From assembly GCF_003259745.1 (NCBI RefSeq), contig NZ_QLMC01000002.1:372001-436000 (forward strand): a DNA stretch of 64,000 nt. The letters are read 5' to 3'. Shown piece after piece: positions 52,521 to 61,189 of the stretch. Both the position numbers and the translations under genes were made by a program. The notes below the pieces were generated by a model, which worked only from the letters and a program-made list of their open reading frames with translations, did no database searches and had not been told where the DNA came from. Numbering within the stretch: the stretch's first letter is position 1; each line of letters begins with the position of its first letter. Source of the DNA: Larkinella arboricola (GTDB lineage: Bacteria; Bacteroidota; Bacteroidia; Cytophagales; Spirosomataceae).

Positions 52521-54719
52521 TTGGAACCAACGATTCTTTTTATTACCCCTCCCTTCACGCAGCTTAACACGCCGTATCCGGCCACGGCTTACCTGAAAGG
52601 GTTCCTGAACACGAAGGGATTCCGTTCGTACCAGGCCGATCTGGGCATTGACGTGATTCTGGAGCTATTTTCCCGGAAGGGCCTGCGTGAATTGTTTGCC
52701 GAACTGGAGGCTTCCGACGCTGAACTGTCCGAAAACAGTTACCGGATTTTCGCGCTCCGCGATGATTACATCAGCACCATCGACCCGGTGATCCGGTTTC
52801 TGCAAAACAAAAACCCGACGCTGGCCCATAGCATCTGCGACCGTTCGTATTTGCCCGAAGCCGGGCGGTTTGCCGAACTGGACGATCTGGAATGGGCGTT
52901 TGGCACGATGGGCATTCACGATAAAGCCCGGCACCTGGCCACGCTGTACCTCGAAGACCTGGGCGATCTAATTACCGAAGCCGTCGATTCGCATTTTGGG
53001 TTCAGCCGCTACGCCGAACGGCTGGGGCGCTCGGCCACGCATTTCGACGAACTGCACGCGGCTTTGCTGGCCCCCGAAACCCGGATTTCGCGGACTTTGA
53101 CCGACCGGCTCGAACAACGGCTTGAACAATGGAAACCGTCGGTTGTTTGTCTGACGGTGCCGTTTCCGGGGAACCTGTACGGGGCGCTGAAGTGCGGTCA
53201 GTACCTCAAAAAACACCATCCGGATATTGCCGTGGTCATGGGCGGAGGCTACGCCAATACCGAACTCCGCTCGCTGAAAGAGCCGCGCGTTTTTGATTAC
53301 GTAGATTACATCTGCCTCGACGACGGCGAAGCGCCGTTGCTGTCGCTGCTGGATTACCTGGCCGGAAAACGCGGTCGCGATGGCCTGAAACGGGTATACG
53401 CCCGTATAGAAGGGGTGGTGACGTACCACAACCAGAACCGCGAGCGGGATGTGGCCCAGCGCGATACCGGCACACCCGATTACCGCGATCTGCGGCTGGA
53501 CGAGTACCTGTCGGTGATCGAACTGGTCAATCCGATGCACCGGCTCTGGAGCGACGGCCGCTGGAACAAGCTGACGCTGGCGCACGGCTGCTATTGGGGC
53601 AAATGTTCGTTCTGCGACGTAACGCTGGATTACATCAAACGCTACGAACCACTGACGGCGGCCCTGCTCTGCGACCGCATCGAGGAAATCATTGAGCAAA
53701 CCGGCCAGAACGGTTTTCACTTTGTGGACGAAGCCGCCCCGCCCGCCCTGATGCGCGATCTGGCGCTGGAAATCATTCGGAGGAAGCTGACGGTGACCTG
53801 GTGGACCAACATCCGGTTTGAAAAAAACTTTACGCCCGACCTCTGCCTGTTGCTGAAGGCCTCGGGTTGCATTGCCGTTTCGGGCGGTCTGGAGGTGGCG
53901 TCGGACCGGCTGCTTGAGCGCATGAAAAAGGGGGTGACGGTGGCGCAGGTGGCTCGCGTGGCCGACGGTTTTACGCAGGCCGGTATTATGGTTCACGCGT
54001 ACCTGATGTACGGTTTTCCGACGCAGACGGCTCAGGAAACGATTGATTCGCTGGAAATGGTGCGGCAACTATTCGAAACCGGCGTGGTGCAGTCGGGTTT
54101 CTGGCACCGGTTTGCGATGACGGCCCACAGCCCCGTTGGCCTGCATCCGGCGGGGTTTGATGTGATGCGGATTGGCCCCGAAACCGGCTTGTTTGCCGAC
54201 AACGACCTGGACCACGACGATCCGCTGGGCTGCGATCACGGCCAGTTTTCGGAGGGGCTGCGCAAGTCGCTGTTTAATTATATGCACGGCGTGGGGTTTG
54301 AATTTTCGCTTAAAAGCTGGTTTGATTTCCGGACGCCCCCGACCACCATTCCGCCGAATTACATCGAGAAAAGCATTCGGCAGGTGCCCGACAATGAGTT
54401 TCGGCCCAATGCCGTGGTGATCTGGCTGGGAAGTTTGCCGACGGTTTCGGTGCTGGAAGTGAGAAAGGGCAAGAAAAGTGTAGAAGTAGCCGAACTGGTT
54501 TTTTATTCAAAGAAAAGCGAATGGGTGCTGGAAACCGATTTGGCGCTGGGCGAGTGGCTGGAGAAAATAATGCCAGAACTGGTGATCGGGCAGCACGAAC
54601 CCTACTCCCTCGGCGGCTTCAAAGCGGACTTCGAAGCCGCCGGTCTGGGGAGTTTCGGGACGTTTATGCAGTCGGCCGTTGGGCGAACCCTGCGGCAGAA
54701 CGGACTGCTGATCGTTTAA
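52521..54719 (+). CDS. B12-binding-type radical SAM protein with CX4CX2C cluster
   Basis: 732 residues from TTG 52521; no ATG lies upstream and the promoter box is only 26 bp away. The N-terminal ~200 residues are alpha/beta, in the place of the B12-binding domain, but have no DxHxxG cobalamin motif. The radical SAM domain has the cluster motif HGCYWGKCSFCDV near residue 355, spaced CX4CX2C instead of the usual CX3CX2C. It is followed by FHFVDEAAPPALMRDLALEII, TVTWWTNIRFEKNFTPDLCLLLKASGC and GGLEVASDRLLERMKKGVT. A ~180-residue C-terminal region of unknown kind is probably substrate-specific. It would cleave SAM to start radical chemistry on an unidentified substrate. Confidence 0.88.
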   Translation: MEPTILFITPPFTQLNTPYPATAYLKGFLNTKGFRSYQADLGIDVILELFSRKGLRELFAELEASDAELSENSYRIFALRDDYISTIDPVIRFLQNKNPTLAHSICDRSYLPEAGRFAELDDLEWAFGTMGIHDKARHLATLYLEDLGDLITEAVDSHFGFSRYAERLGRSATHFDELHAALLAPETRISRTLTDRLEQRLEQWKPSVVCLTVPFPGNLYGALKCGQYLKKHHPDIAVVMGGGYANTELRSLKEPRVFDYVDYICLDDGEAPLLSLLDYLAGKRGRDGLKRVYARIEGVVTYHNQNRERDVAQRDTGTPDYRDLRLDEYLSVIELVNPMHRLWSDGRWNKLTLAHGCYWGKCSFCDVTLDYIKRYEPLTAALLCDRIEEIIEQTGQNGFHFVDEAAPPALMRDLALEIIRRKLTVTWWTNIRFEKNFTPDLCLLLKASGCIAVSGGLEVASDRLLERMKKGVTVAQVARVADGFTQAGIMVHAYLMYGFPTQTAQETIDSLEMVRQLFETGVVQSGFWHRFAMTAHSPVGLHPAGFDVMRIGPETGLFADNDLDHDDPLGCDHGQFSEGLRKSLFNYMHGVGFEFSLKSWFDFRTPPTTIPPNYIEKSIRQVPDNEFRPNAVVIWLGSLPTVSVLEVRKGKKSVEVAELVFYSKKSEWVLETDLALGEWLEKIMPELVIGQHEPYSLGGFKADFEAAGLGSFGTFMQSAVGRTLRQNGLLIV

Positions 54720-54721
54720 CA

Positions 54722-54835
54722 TCAATAATCCTTTTTGTTGTCGCGTTTGGCCTGTTTGTCGGCCCGCTTCTCCTTCAGCGTCTTGGTTGCTTCCTTTTTT
54801 GCGCTGCCTTTTGTGGGTGCTTTTTGCTGAGCCAT
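54722..54835 (-). CDS. 37-residue highly basic protein (too short for most gene calls)
   Basis: The complement strand from ATG 54835 reads MAQQKAPTKGSAKKEATK followed by TLKEKRADKQAKRDNKKDY and a TGA at 54722-54724. Lysine and arginine make up over a third of it and there are no hydrophobic stretches, so it is a soluble, nucleic-acid-binding-like peptide or a small ribosome-associated protein. It ends two bases past the stop of the convergent radical SAM gene. The composition and small-protein look (no internal stops, a clean ATG) suggest a real gene, but only conservation can confirm it. Confidence 0.6.
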   Translation of the reverse strand: MAQQKAPTKGSAKKEATKTLKEKRADKQAKRDNKKDY

Positions 54836-54979
54836 GATGATAAGGGTTATGGTTGGGAGGTTAAGATACGGTTATTAGGTGAGATAAAGAATAAACCATC
54901 CGATTAAAAGAAGATTGGCGGCAGAAAAGTCCTGTACCACAACTTGAGCTATCTTTATGCCCGGTTAATCCAGCTAACA

Positions 54980-55204
54980 ATGAACACCTCTCAACCCAAT
55001 AATCCGCTGCACGGTAAAACCCTCGAATTCATTCTGACGGAACTGGTCGACCGGTACGGCTGGGAGCGGCTCGGGCAGAGCATTCCCGTCCGCTGTTTTA
55101 CGAACGATCCGAGCATTAAATCCAGCCTGACGTTTTTACGAAAAACGCCCTGGGCGCGGCAGAAAGTCGAAGAACTGTACCTCCGAACAATAGCGAAACC
55201 GTAA
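54980..55204 (+). CDS. VF530 family small DNA-binding-like protein (DUF2132)
   Basis: 74 residues from ATG 54980 ([12 protein letters not shown]). The VF530 family pattern is [57 protein letters not shown], which fits the family's whole length. The fold of VF530 resembles DNA-binding proteins but the role is not known. It is 73 bp upstream of the glycosidase-like gene. Confidence 0.9.
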   Translation: MNTSQPNNPLHGKTLEFILTELVDRYGWERLGQSIPVRCFTNDPSIKSSLTFLRKTPWARQKVEELYLRTIAKP

Positions 55205-55277
55205 ATCAACCCGGTATTCAGCCTGATACGTCCTGAACGAAACAGTTGCAAACGGCCACGCATGACTCCAAACCCTT

Positions 55278-56201
55278 ATGAAAAAAGCCCTCCTGATCCT
55301 TCTGAGTATTTCCTTTTTCTTCGCCGGGACTCGTTCCGAACGAAACGCTCCGGACCCCGAATTTCCGGCGGAACTCATCCGGTTTAAACCGTATGTCCAC
55401 AACCCGGTTTTTACCGGAACCGGCACGGCAACCTGGGACGAGCGAATCCGGGAGCGGGGCTACATTCTGAAGGAGGGCAAGGAGTGGTTTATGTGGTATA
55501 CGGGCTACCGGAAGAGCGAAGACAGGACCAAATACCTCGGTTATGCCACCTCGTCGGACGGGTTGACCTGGAAACGGTACGAACGCAACCCGATTCACAA
55601 AGGCCACTGGGTAGAAGATATGTCGGTGCTGAAAGTCGGCAAAACCTACTATATGTTTGCGGAAGGCAAAGACGATATTGCCCATTTGCTAACATCGACC
55701 GACCGCATCAACTGGCAGGAGCAGGGGCCGATTACGATTCGCTACACCAACGGCAAACCGCTCAGTCCGGGACCGTATGGCACCCCCGCGATCTGGAAGG
55801 AGGGTACCACCTGGTATCTGTTTTACGAGCGGAACGATGCCGCCGTCTGGCTGGCAACTTCCAAAGACCTGAAAACGTGGACAAACGTGCAGGACGAACC
55901 CGTGCTGAAATGCGGCCCGGAAACGTACGACCAGTTTGCGGTGGCTACCAACCAGATTATCCGGCACAAGGGGCTGTATTATATGTACTACCACGCATCG
56001 GCATTTAAAGACTGGCGTGAGTGGTCGACCAATATCGCGGTTTCCAGAGACCTCATTCACTGGAAGAAATACCGGAATAATCCCATTATGGGCAACAACA
56101 CGTCCAGCGGTATCGTGGTGCCTGACGGTGGGCAATACCGGCTTTACACCATGCACCCGGAGGTGAAGGTTTTTCTGCCAGCGGGCCGGGTTGATCAGTA
56201 A
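55278..56201 (+). CDS. five-bladed beta-propeller glycosidase-like protein
   Basis: 307 residues. The signal peptide is KKALLILLSISFFFAGTRS. A propeller of the GH43/32/68/117 superfamily is shown by repeating aromatic blade motifs (FKPYVHNPVFTGTGTATWDERIRERGYIL, EWFMWYTGYRKSEDRTKYLGYATSSDGLTWKRYERNP, YYMFAEGKDDIAHLLTSTDRINW, TWYLFYERNDAAVWLATSKDLKTW). The acidic residues are in WDERIRERG, VEDMSV and DQFAVATNQ. It would hydrolyse or bind an extracellular oligosaccharide. The family cannot be pinned to GH43 versus neighbours from motifs alone. Confidence 0.82.
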   Translation: MKKALLILLSISFFFAGTRSERNAPDPEFPAELIRFKPYVHNPVFTGTGTATWDERIRERGYILKEGKEWFMWYTGYRKSEDRTKYLGYATSSDGLTWKRYERNPIHKGHWVEDMSVLKVGKTYYMFAEGKDDIAHLLTSTDRINWQEQGPITIRYTNGKPLSPGPYGTPAIWKEGTTWYLFYERNDAAVWLATSKDLKTWTNVQDEPVLKCGPETYDQFAVATNQIIRHKGLYYMYYHASAFKDWREWSTNIAVSRDLIHWKKYRNNPIMGNNTSSGIVVPDGGQYRLYTMHPEVKVFLPAGRVDQ

Positions 56202-56273
56202 CGGTAAATAAGGTGGCGGGTCGATGTGCTGCCCGCATCAACAGCAAACACAGTAGAAACAAAGGGTTTTCTT

Positions 56274-56834
56274 ATGGTTCTTAAATGGGTGAAAATACTG
56301 CTGGTAGTCTGTCTGGCGACGCTAACGACCAGCCTCATGTTTCTTTATCTGGATAGTACCTCCGCAGCGTTTAGTATAGCCTTCAACTTTATCCTGATGA
56401 TGTGGTTCACCATCCTTGAATCCCTGCTTAAGCCATCGCTGAATTCTCCCTACTTTAACCCCCGTCCTTTTGAGAAGCAGGGAAAGCTGTATCGGATACT
56501 GGGCGTAGAGTGGTACCGGGCTATTTTAATCAAAAGCGGCTGGGAAAAGATCAGACAACAGCAGACGCCTATTAAAAAAGATCTTCGTGGTATGGTAGCC
56601 TACGAGCGGGCAACGCGTGTGGCCGAAGTGGGACATATCGTGGTGGGAGGTCTTGTCTTAATCGTCACGGGCTACGTTTCGCTGACTCATTCAGCCGGGG
56701 CTGCCCTGTGGTTGATCCTGTCAAATATCTTTTTGAATCTTTATCCTGTTTTACTGCAACGCTACACGCGTCCAAGGCTGCGACGTATGATTGAAAAATT
56801 TAGACCAGAAGCGACTACCAGCCTTGATAAATAA
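56274..56834 (+). CDS. CrtO-like (glycosyl-diaponeurosporenoate acyltransferase family) membrane protein
   Basis: 186 residues from ATG 56274. There are two N-terminal membrane segments (WVKILLVVCLATLTTSLMFLYL and AAFSIAFNFILMMWFTILE) and two near the C-terminus (IVVGGLVLIVTGYVSL, AALWLILSNIFLNLYPVLLQRY). Between them the motif set YFNPRPFEKQGKLYRILGVEWYRAILIKSGWEKI and ATRVAEVGHIVVGG resembles the CrtO acyltransferase family (conserved E and H). No carotenoid genes lie nearby, so the substrate is open. I hold the family name with moderate confidence. Confidence 0.6.
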   Translation: MVLKWVKILLVVCLATLTTSLMFLYLDSTSAAFSIAFNFILMMWFTILESLLKPSLNSPYFNPRPFEKQGKLYRILGVEWYRAILIKSGWEKIRQQQTPIKKDLRGMVAYERATRVAEVGHIVVGGLVLIVTGYVSLTHSAGAALWLILSNIFLNLYPVLLQRYTRPRLRRMIEKFRPEATTSLDK

Positions 56835-56898
56835 TTGACAGTAAACCTAATTGTGGTAAAGTCAGGCCCCACGAAGTCAGCCCGTTCAGGGCAGCTAA

Positions 56899-56973
56899 TT
56901 GTACTAAAAAGTACCTGCTACCAGACTTTACTAACGACTTGAACAAACAGCTTTCCGGCTTTTGTACTAAAAA
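56899..56973. repeat. pair of TTGTACTAAAAA direct repeats in a 227-bp gap
   Basis: The same 12-mer occurs at 56899-56910 and 56962-56973, 63 bp apart. The first copy also forms GTACT/AGTAC around AAAA (56901-56914). They lie in the leader of the next gene and may be binding sites; the rest of the gap has no gene. Confidence 0.35.
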
Positions 56974-57061
56974 TATAAAGTATGTTCATGCGTTATGAAG
57001 CCATCGCTGTCACTAATTTTACACTTGTTTTACCTTGCTCTTGCCGTTAAACCTCAGAAAT

Positions 57062-57697
57062 ATGATTAAAATAGGCCGTGCGGATTTATTAGCTCTGGGC
57101 CTGGCCGTATCCATCTTTTATTCCTGTTCTAAGCCGCATAAGATTGAACCGGAAGTCGTCGAAACGCCTGCTGAGTACGAACTTAAAGACGTGCGCTATT
57201 TTATGGATGCTGGTGATCGATTGGATACCGTTACCGTGAAACGGGAAGGAATGAAGCTCCAGAATTCCACGACTATACTCTCCACCCATCAGTTTGACGA
57301 CAATTATGAAGAACTGGTAAAAACCTCACAGTTTGAAGTGGATAAGAGCACGGTTCCCGCCGACGTAAAGCTGGACCGGTTTGAAGTACAAGTTCCCGAA
57401 AGATGGTATGGGGAGGGCTCTTACGGATATTTTTCCGAAAAATTCCCCCTAAGTTCTGCTGAACAGCAAAAGCCGTATGGGGTGTATAAGAAGGAGAGGC
57501 TGGCTATTAATATTCCACCCAACTCTACCATCGTTGTTGACCGGCAAATTGATGCGTATCATCTGGTTTGTTCGTTCAGCGGCCTGATAGAAAATAAAAC
57601 TACGGGCCAGCGGTATTCCCTGAAGGGTAAATGGAAAGGGATCGTGTCTTACAACAATTCTTCTGTCAGCCTGAACCAATACCTGTTATCGGAGTAA
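57062..57697 (+). CDS. lipoprotein of unknown function
   Basis: 211 residues from ATG 57062, which opens the lipoprotein signal LLALGLAVSIFYS-C-SKPHK. The mature domain (residues ~30-210) is beta-rich, with YELKDVRYFMDAGDRLDTVTVKREG, FEVDKSTVPADVKLDRFEVQVPERWYGEGSYGYF and a terminal LIENKTTGQRYSLKGKWKGIVSYNNSSVSLNQYL. No family is recognised. It sits between the CrtO-like gene and a GH43 gene, with a long gap on both sides. Confidence 0.75.
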   Translation: MIKIGRADLLALGLAVSIFYSCSKPHKIEPEVVETPAEYELKDVRYFMDAGDRLDTVTVKREGMKLQNSTTILSTHQFDDNYEELVKTSQFEVDKSTVPADVKLDRFEVQVPERWYGEGSYGYFSEKFPLSSAEQQKPYGVYKKERLAINIPPNSTIVVDRQIDAYHLVCSFSGLIENKTTGQRYSLKGKWKGIVSYNNSSVSLNQYLLSE

Positions 57698-57871
57698 CTT
57701 CCGGTAAAAAGGACCGTAAAAACGATCACATACGTACCCGGCTACCGCCCGACTACGCTGCTTCTGGTGGCAGATACCCGTCATTGATGCTGATTTTCGG
57801 GTTTGGAAAAGCGGGATTAAGCGAGAGTCATCCATACCTTAGCGGAATCAACCGCAGTAAAACCATCCTTC

Positions 57872-58879
57872 ATGAAAAAAACACTTCTGATTGCCGTCCT
57901 TCTGAGTTCTGCGCTGACGGCTTTTTCACAAAATCCAGCGGCTTCGTCCCGGAAATCGGGGAAGAAAACCCTGTCGGGGAATCCGGTATTTCCGGGCTGG
58001 TATGCCGATCCGGAAGCGGTAATTTTTGGCAAAAAATACTGGATTTATCCCACCTACTCGGCACCCTATAACCAGCAGGTGTTTATGGACGCGTTTTCGT
58101 CGCCCGACCTGGTAAACTGGACCAAGCACCCGCGCATCATCGACACGACGGCCATCAAGTGGGCCTGGCGGGCCATGTGGGCACCCGCCATCGTCGAGAA
58201 AGGCGGAAAGTATTATCTGTTTTTTGGCGCCAACGATATTCAGGACGATAAAAAAGACGTGGGCGGTATCGGCATCGGCGTTGCTGACAACCCCGCCGGA
58301 CCGTTCAGGGATTACCTCGGTAAACCGCTGGTGGACAAGATTATCAACGGTGCGCAGCCCATTGATCAGTATGTTTTCAAGGATAAAGACGGCCAGTATT
58401 ACCTGATTTACGGCGGCTGGCGGCATTGCAACATCGCCAAACTGAAAGACGATTTCACGGGTTTTGTTCCGTTCGAGGACGGTACGACTTTCAAGGAAAT
58501 CACACCCCAGGGCTACGTGGAAGGGCCAATCATGTTCATGCGCAACGGCAAATATTACTTTATGTGGTCGGAAGGCGGCTGGACCGGCCCCAATTATTCG
58601 GTGGCCTACGCCATTGCCGACTCGCCGTTTGGACCCTTTGAGCGCATCGATAAAATTCTGCAACAGGATCCAACCGTAGCCCGAGGTGCGGGCCACCATT
58701 CGGTTATTCAGGTGCCGGGTAAAGATCAGTGGTACATTGTCTACCACCGCCGTCCGCTGACAGAAACCGATGGTAACCACCGCGAAACCTGCATCGACCG
58801 GATGGAATTTGACGAAAAAGGATTCATCAAACCGGTGAAAATAACCGTAGAAGGGGTAAAGGCGCAGCCCTTGCGGTAA
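57872..58879 (+). CDS. GH43 family glycoside hydrolase
   Basis: 335 residues. The signal peptide is KKTLLIAVLLSSALTAFSQ. The five-bladed GH43 propeller has the catalytic base Asp in GWYADPEAVIFGKKYWIYPTYS (near residue 47), the pKa-tuning Asp in AQPIDQYVFKDKDGQYYLIYGG, and the acid Glu in YVEGPIMFMRNGKYYFMWSEGG. A WAPAIVEKGGKYYLFFGAND motif and a late HHSVIQVPGKDQWYIVYHRR are standard. It would release arabinose or xylose units from plant-type hemicellulose outside the cell. It is 13 bp from the convergent MFS gene. Confidence 0.94.
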   Translation: MKKTLLIAVLLSSALTAFSQNPAASSRKSGKKTLSGNPVFPGWYADPEAVIFGKKYWIYPTYSAPYNQQVFMDAFSSPDLVNWTKHPRIIDTTAIKWAWRAMWAPAIVEKGGKYYLFFGANDIQDDKKDVGGIGIGVADNPAGPFRDYLGKPLVDKIINGAQPIDQYVFKDKDGQYYLIYGGWRHCNIAKLKDDFTGFVPFEDGTTFKEITPQGYVEGPIMFMRNGKYYFMWSEGGWTGPNYSVAYAIADSPFGPFERIDKILQQDPTVARGAGHHSVIQVPGKDQWYIVYHRRPLTETDGNHRETCIDRMEFDEKGFIKPVKITVEGVKAQPLR

Positions 58880-58892
58880 CGGTTTTAGCCAA

Positions 58893-60056
58893 TCAATCTG
58901 GCTCGTTGGGCAACCGGCTGACGAGCCAGACCATCATCACGCCCAGCAGCGACATCAGGCCAAACGACCAGCGCAGGTTGAACGATTCGGCAATGAAGCC
59001 CACTACCGGCGGCACAATCAGAAAACCGAAATAGGCAATCGTGGACACGGCGGCAATGACCGAACCCGTGCCCGCCAGTTTGGACTGACTGGCCAGACTC
59101 ATCACCAGCGGAACGACGCAAGAGGACCCCAGACCGACCAGAATAAAGCCTAAACCGGCTCCGATAACCGTGGGCAGCAGCACCGCCAGCAGCAGGCCAG
59201 CGGTCATAAAGAGGCCGCTGAACGTCAGGACGGTTTTCTTGCTGAACCGATTAACGAGCCAGTCGCCGGAAAACCGTCCGAGGGTCATGGCAATCATGAA
59301 AACGACAAAGCCGGATGCAATGAGCGCCCTGGGGGCGTGGACCACTTTCTGGAAGTAAATTCCGCTCCAGTCGTACAGAATGCCCTCAAAAGCCATTGAG
59401 GTAAACGACATCATCCCGAATTTCAGCAGCGACCGGTCGGGCAGGACAAAACCGCTGCGGGCCGTTGACTGCGTGGCCGGTTCGGCAATGGAATTGGGAA
59501 ACAGAACAAGGGCCAGTGCCGTCAGGGAAACACTGACGATGACAAAATGCCAGGCTGGTAAAATGTTGGCCGAAATCATCAGTGAACCCAGAGCCGCCCC
59601 GGCAAAGCCCGCAATGCTCCAGATACCGTGAAAAGAGGTCAGAATCGACCGCTCGTAGAGCGCCTGAACGCCAATGGATTGTGCGTTGACGGAAATGCTC
59701 AGTTGGTTGCGGGCAGCCCCGAAGCAGAACAGCACCACCGCCAGTTGCCAGGTCTGATTGACCTGCCCCAGCACCACCAGAATCACATTCAGCAGAACGG
59801 CCCCGACCAGCATCATCGTGCGGCTGCTGAACCGGCCAATGAGCGCACCCGTCAGCGGAAGGGTCAGGATGAGGCCCATCGGCAGCGCAAACAAAACGGC
59901 CCCTAACTCGGCTTCGTTCAGCCGCAACTGGTGTTGCAGCGACGGAATGCGGGAAGCCCAGGTAGCAAAGCCAAAGCCGGAAATAAAGAAAAAACCGGCC
60001 ACCGACCACCGGATTTTTCCGGGTGACCTGGTGGGAGAGGTGAGTCGAACGTCCAA
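58893..60056 (-). CDS. MFS transporter (YbjJ-like)
   Basis: About 387 residues if the start is TTG 60056. The frame is open to TTG 60092, but those extra 12 residues lie partly within the heptad palindrome (60066-60143) and are unlikely. Twelve membrane segments are expected, beginning WSVAGFFFISGFGFATWASRIPSLQHQLRLNEAELG. The loop between TM2 and TM3 has the MFS motif LIGRFSSRTMMLVGAVLL, and late MIAMTLGRFSGDWLVNRFSKKTVLTF repeats it. It moves a small molecule across the inner membrane; the substrate is unknown. It faces the DsbA-like gene on the same strand. Confidence 0.9.
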   Translation of the reverse strand: MDVRLTSPTRSPGKIRWSVAGFFFISGFGFATWASRIPSLQHQLRLNEAELGAVLFALPMGLILTLPLTGALIGRFSSRTMMLVGAVLLNVILVVLGQVNQTWQLAVVLFCFGAARNQLSISVNAQSIGVQALYERSILTSFHGIWSIAGFAGAALGSLMISANILPAWHFVIVSVSLTALALVLFPNSIAEPATQSTARSGFVLPDRSLLKFGMMSFTSMAFEGILYDWSGIYFQKVVHAPRALIASGFVVFMIAMTLGRFSGDWLVNRFSKKTVLTFSGLFMTAGLLLAVLLPTVIGAGLGFILVGLGSSCVVPLVMSLASQSKLAGTGSVIAAVSTIAYFGFLIVPPVVGFIAESFNLRWSFGLMSLLGVMMVWLVSRLPNEPD

Positions 60057-60065
60057 GTTTTTCGG

Positions 60066-60143
60066 AGAAGAAAGAAATGAGACAAGAGACAAACGATTAC
60101 AGGTGTATTTGTCTCCTCTCTCTTGTCTTACCTCTTTCTTCTT
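60066..60143. repeat. heptad-built imperfect inverted repeat, copy 4
   Basis: The purine-rich arm 60068-60093 and pyrimidine-rich arm 60108-60143 pair imperfectly; the right arm is about one heptad longer. The right arm steps as TTTGTCT CCTCTCT CTTGTCT TACCTCT TTCTTCT. It lies between the MFS and DsbA-like genes and shares its core with copy 2 (14837-14923). Confidence 0.65.
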
Positions 60144-60164
60144 TAGTTGAGCTAAATTACAAAA

Positions 60165-60872
60165 TTACGCACATTCGCCGTCCGGTGTACAGGCTGGACC
60201 GTCAAGGGTAACGGCTTCGGCGGGGTTGCTGGCGGCTTCCCATTCGCCGAAGGATTTGTTCAGCGCACCCAGGAAGGTTTCGGGGGCCTGGGCTCCGGAA
60301 ACGGCATATTTGTGGTTGAAGACAAAAAATGGCACGCCGGTAACGCCAATCTGGCGGGATTCGCTGATGTCGCGTTTTACCTCGCCCGTATACTGGTCGC
60401 TGGTGAGCACCTGTTTTACCTCGTCGGCATCCAGGCCGATGTCGGTACCCAGTTTCAGCAGGGTTGCGTGGTCGGCGGTATTGAGCCCTTCGGTGAAGTA
60501 CGCTTTGAAAAGCCGTTCTTCCATTGCGTCACCTTTGCCGTATTTTTTGGCCAGTTGCACGAGCCGGTGTGCATCGAACGAATTGGCCACCACGGCTTTG
60601 TCGAAATCGTAATGCAGGCCCACTTCAGCGGCCATTTGGGTAACGTAATCGTTCATTTGCCGGGCGTAGCCGACGGTCCAGCCTTTGGTTTCAGCCAGGT
60701 ATTCGGAAATATTCCTGTCCGGCTGCGTTTCCATCGCCGGGTTGAGCTGGAAGCTTTTCCAGACCACTTCAACGGCTTCTTTATGGGCAAACTGCTCCAG
60801 AGCGGCTTCAAACTTACGTTTGCCGATGTAGCAAAACGGACACATTACGTCCGACCAGATTTCTACTTTCAT
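60165..60872 (-). CDS. DsbA/FrnE-like oxidoreductase
   Basis: 235 residues without an export signal. The thioredoxin-fold active site is VMCPFCYIGKRKFEAALEQF (CxxC with CPFC) near residue 11. The FrnE subgroup is indicated by QMNDYVTQMAAEVGLHYDFDKAVVANSFDAHRLVQLAKKYG and the late cis-Pro region GVTGVPFFVFNHKYAVSGAQ. It is probably a cytosolic disulfide-exchange or isomerase-type protein. Its tail contains a Cys near ACTPDGECA that could take part. It is upstream of the MFS gene. Confidence 0.93.
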   Translation of the reverse strand: MKVEIWSDVMCPFCYIGKRKFEAALEQFAHKEAVEVVWKSFQLNPAMETQPDRNISEYLAETKGWTVGYARQMNDYVTQMAAEVGLHYDFDKAVVANSFDAHRLVQLAKKYGKGDAMEERLFKAYFTEGLNTADHATLLKLGTDIGLDADEVKQVLTSDQYTGEVKRDISESRQIGVTGVPFFVFNHKYAVSGAQAPETFLGALNKSFGEWEAASNPAEAVTLDGPACTPDGECA

Positions 60873-61189
60873 ATTCGTATGGTCTATTCAGAAAACGTGG
60901 GATTCCATTCATTGAAAACGGGCCATAACGCTCGTTTTCCGCTTTCGTGTTGATACATTCTGATAAGGATTTGAATCCCGAATTGGTTCAGGTGGGCGGG
61001 GGCTTTCCGGTTGTCAGACAAAAAAAACGGGACGTTGGAAACCGTCGGTACGGGTGATGCGGGGTTCGACCCGATCCGCTTCAATTGCCCTCTGGCTACC
61101 CGGTGATCAAGTCGTACGTCTTTTATTCCTTTTTTGTACATTTACAGCGTATTATTGATTTTTAGCGAGTAGCCGACTTTCCCATCCAA
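60873..61189. other. 317-bp non-coding interval
   Basis: This is the divergent interval between the DsbA-like gene (-) and the LytS-type kinase (+). No gene, tRNA or clear TAnnTTTG box was recognised. A GGTTCGACCC string near 61063 resembles a T-arm but lacks the other tRNA arms. Confidence 0.4.

Noticed and set aside
52968-54068. Long minus-strand open frame opposite the radical SAM gene
   Set aside because: The sense strand has the cluster motif and TWWTN-type radical SAM features; the antisense translation is Arg/His-rich and featureless.
61055-61085. GGTTCGACCC string suggesting a tRNA T arm
   Set aside because: The surrounding sequence has no acceptor, D or anticodon arm of tRNA spacing, so no tRNA gene is called.
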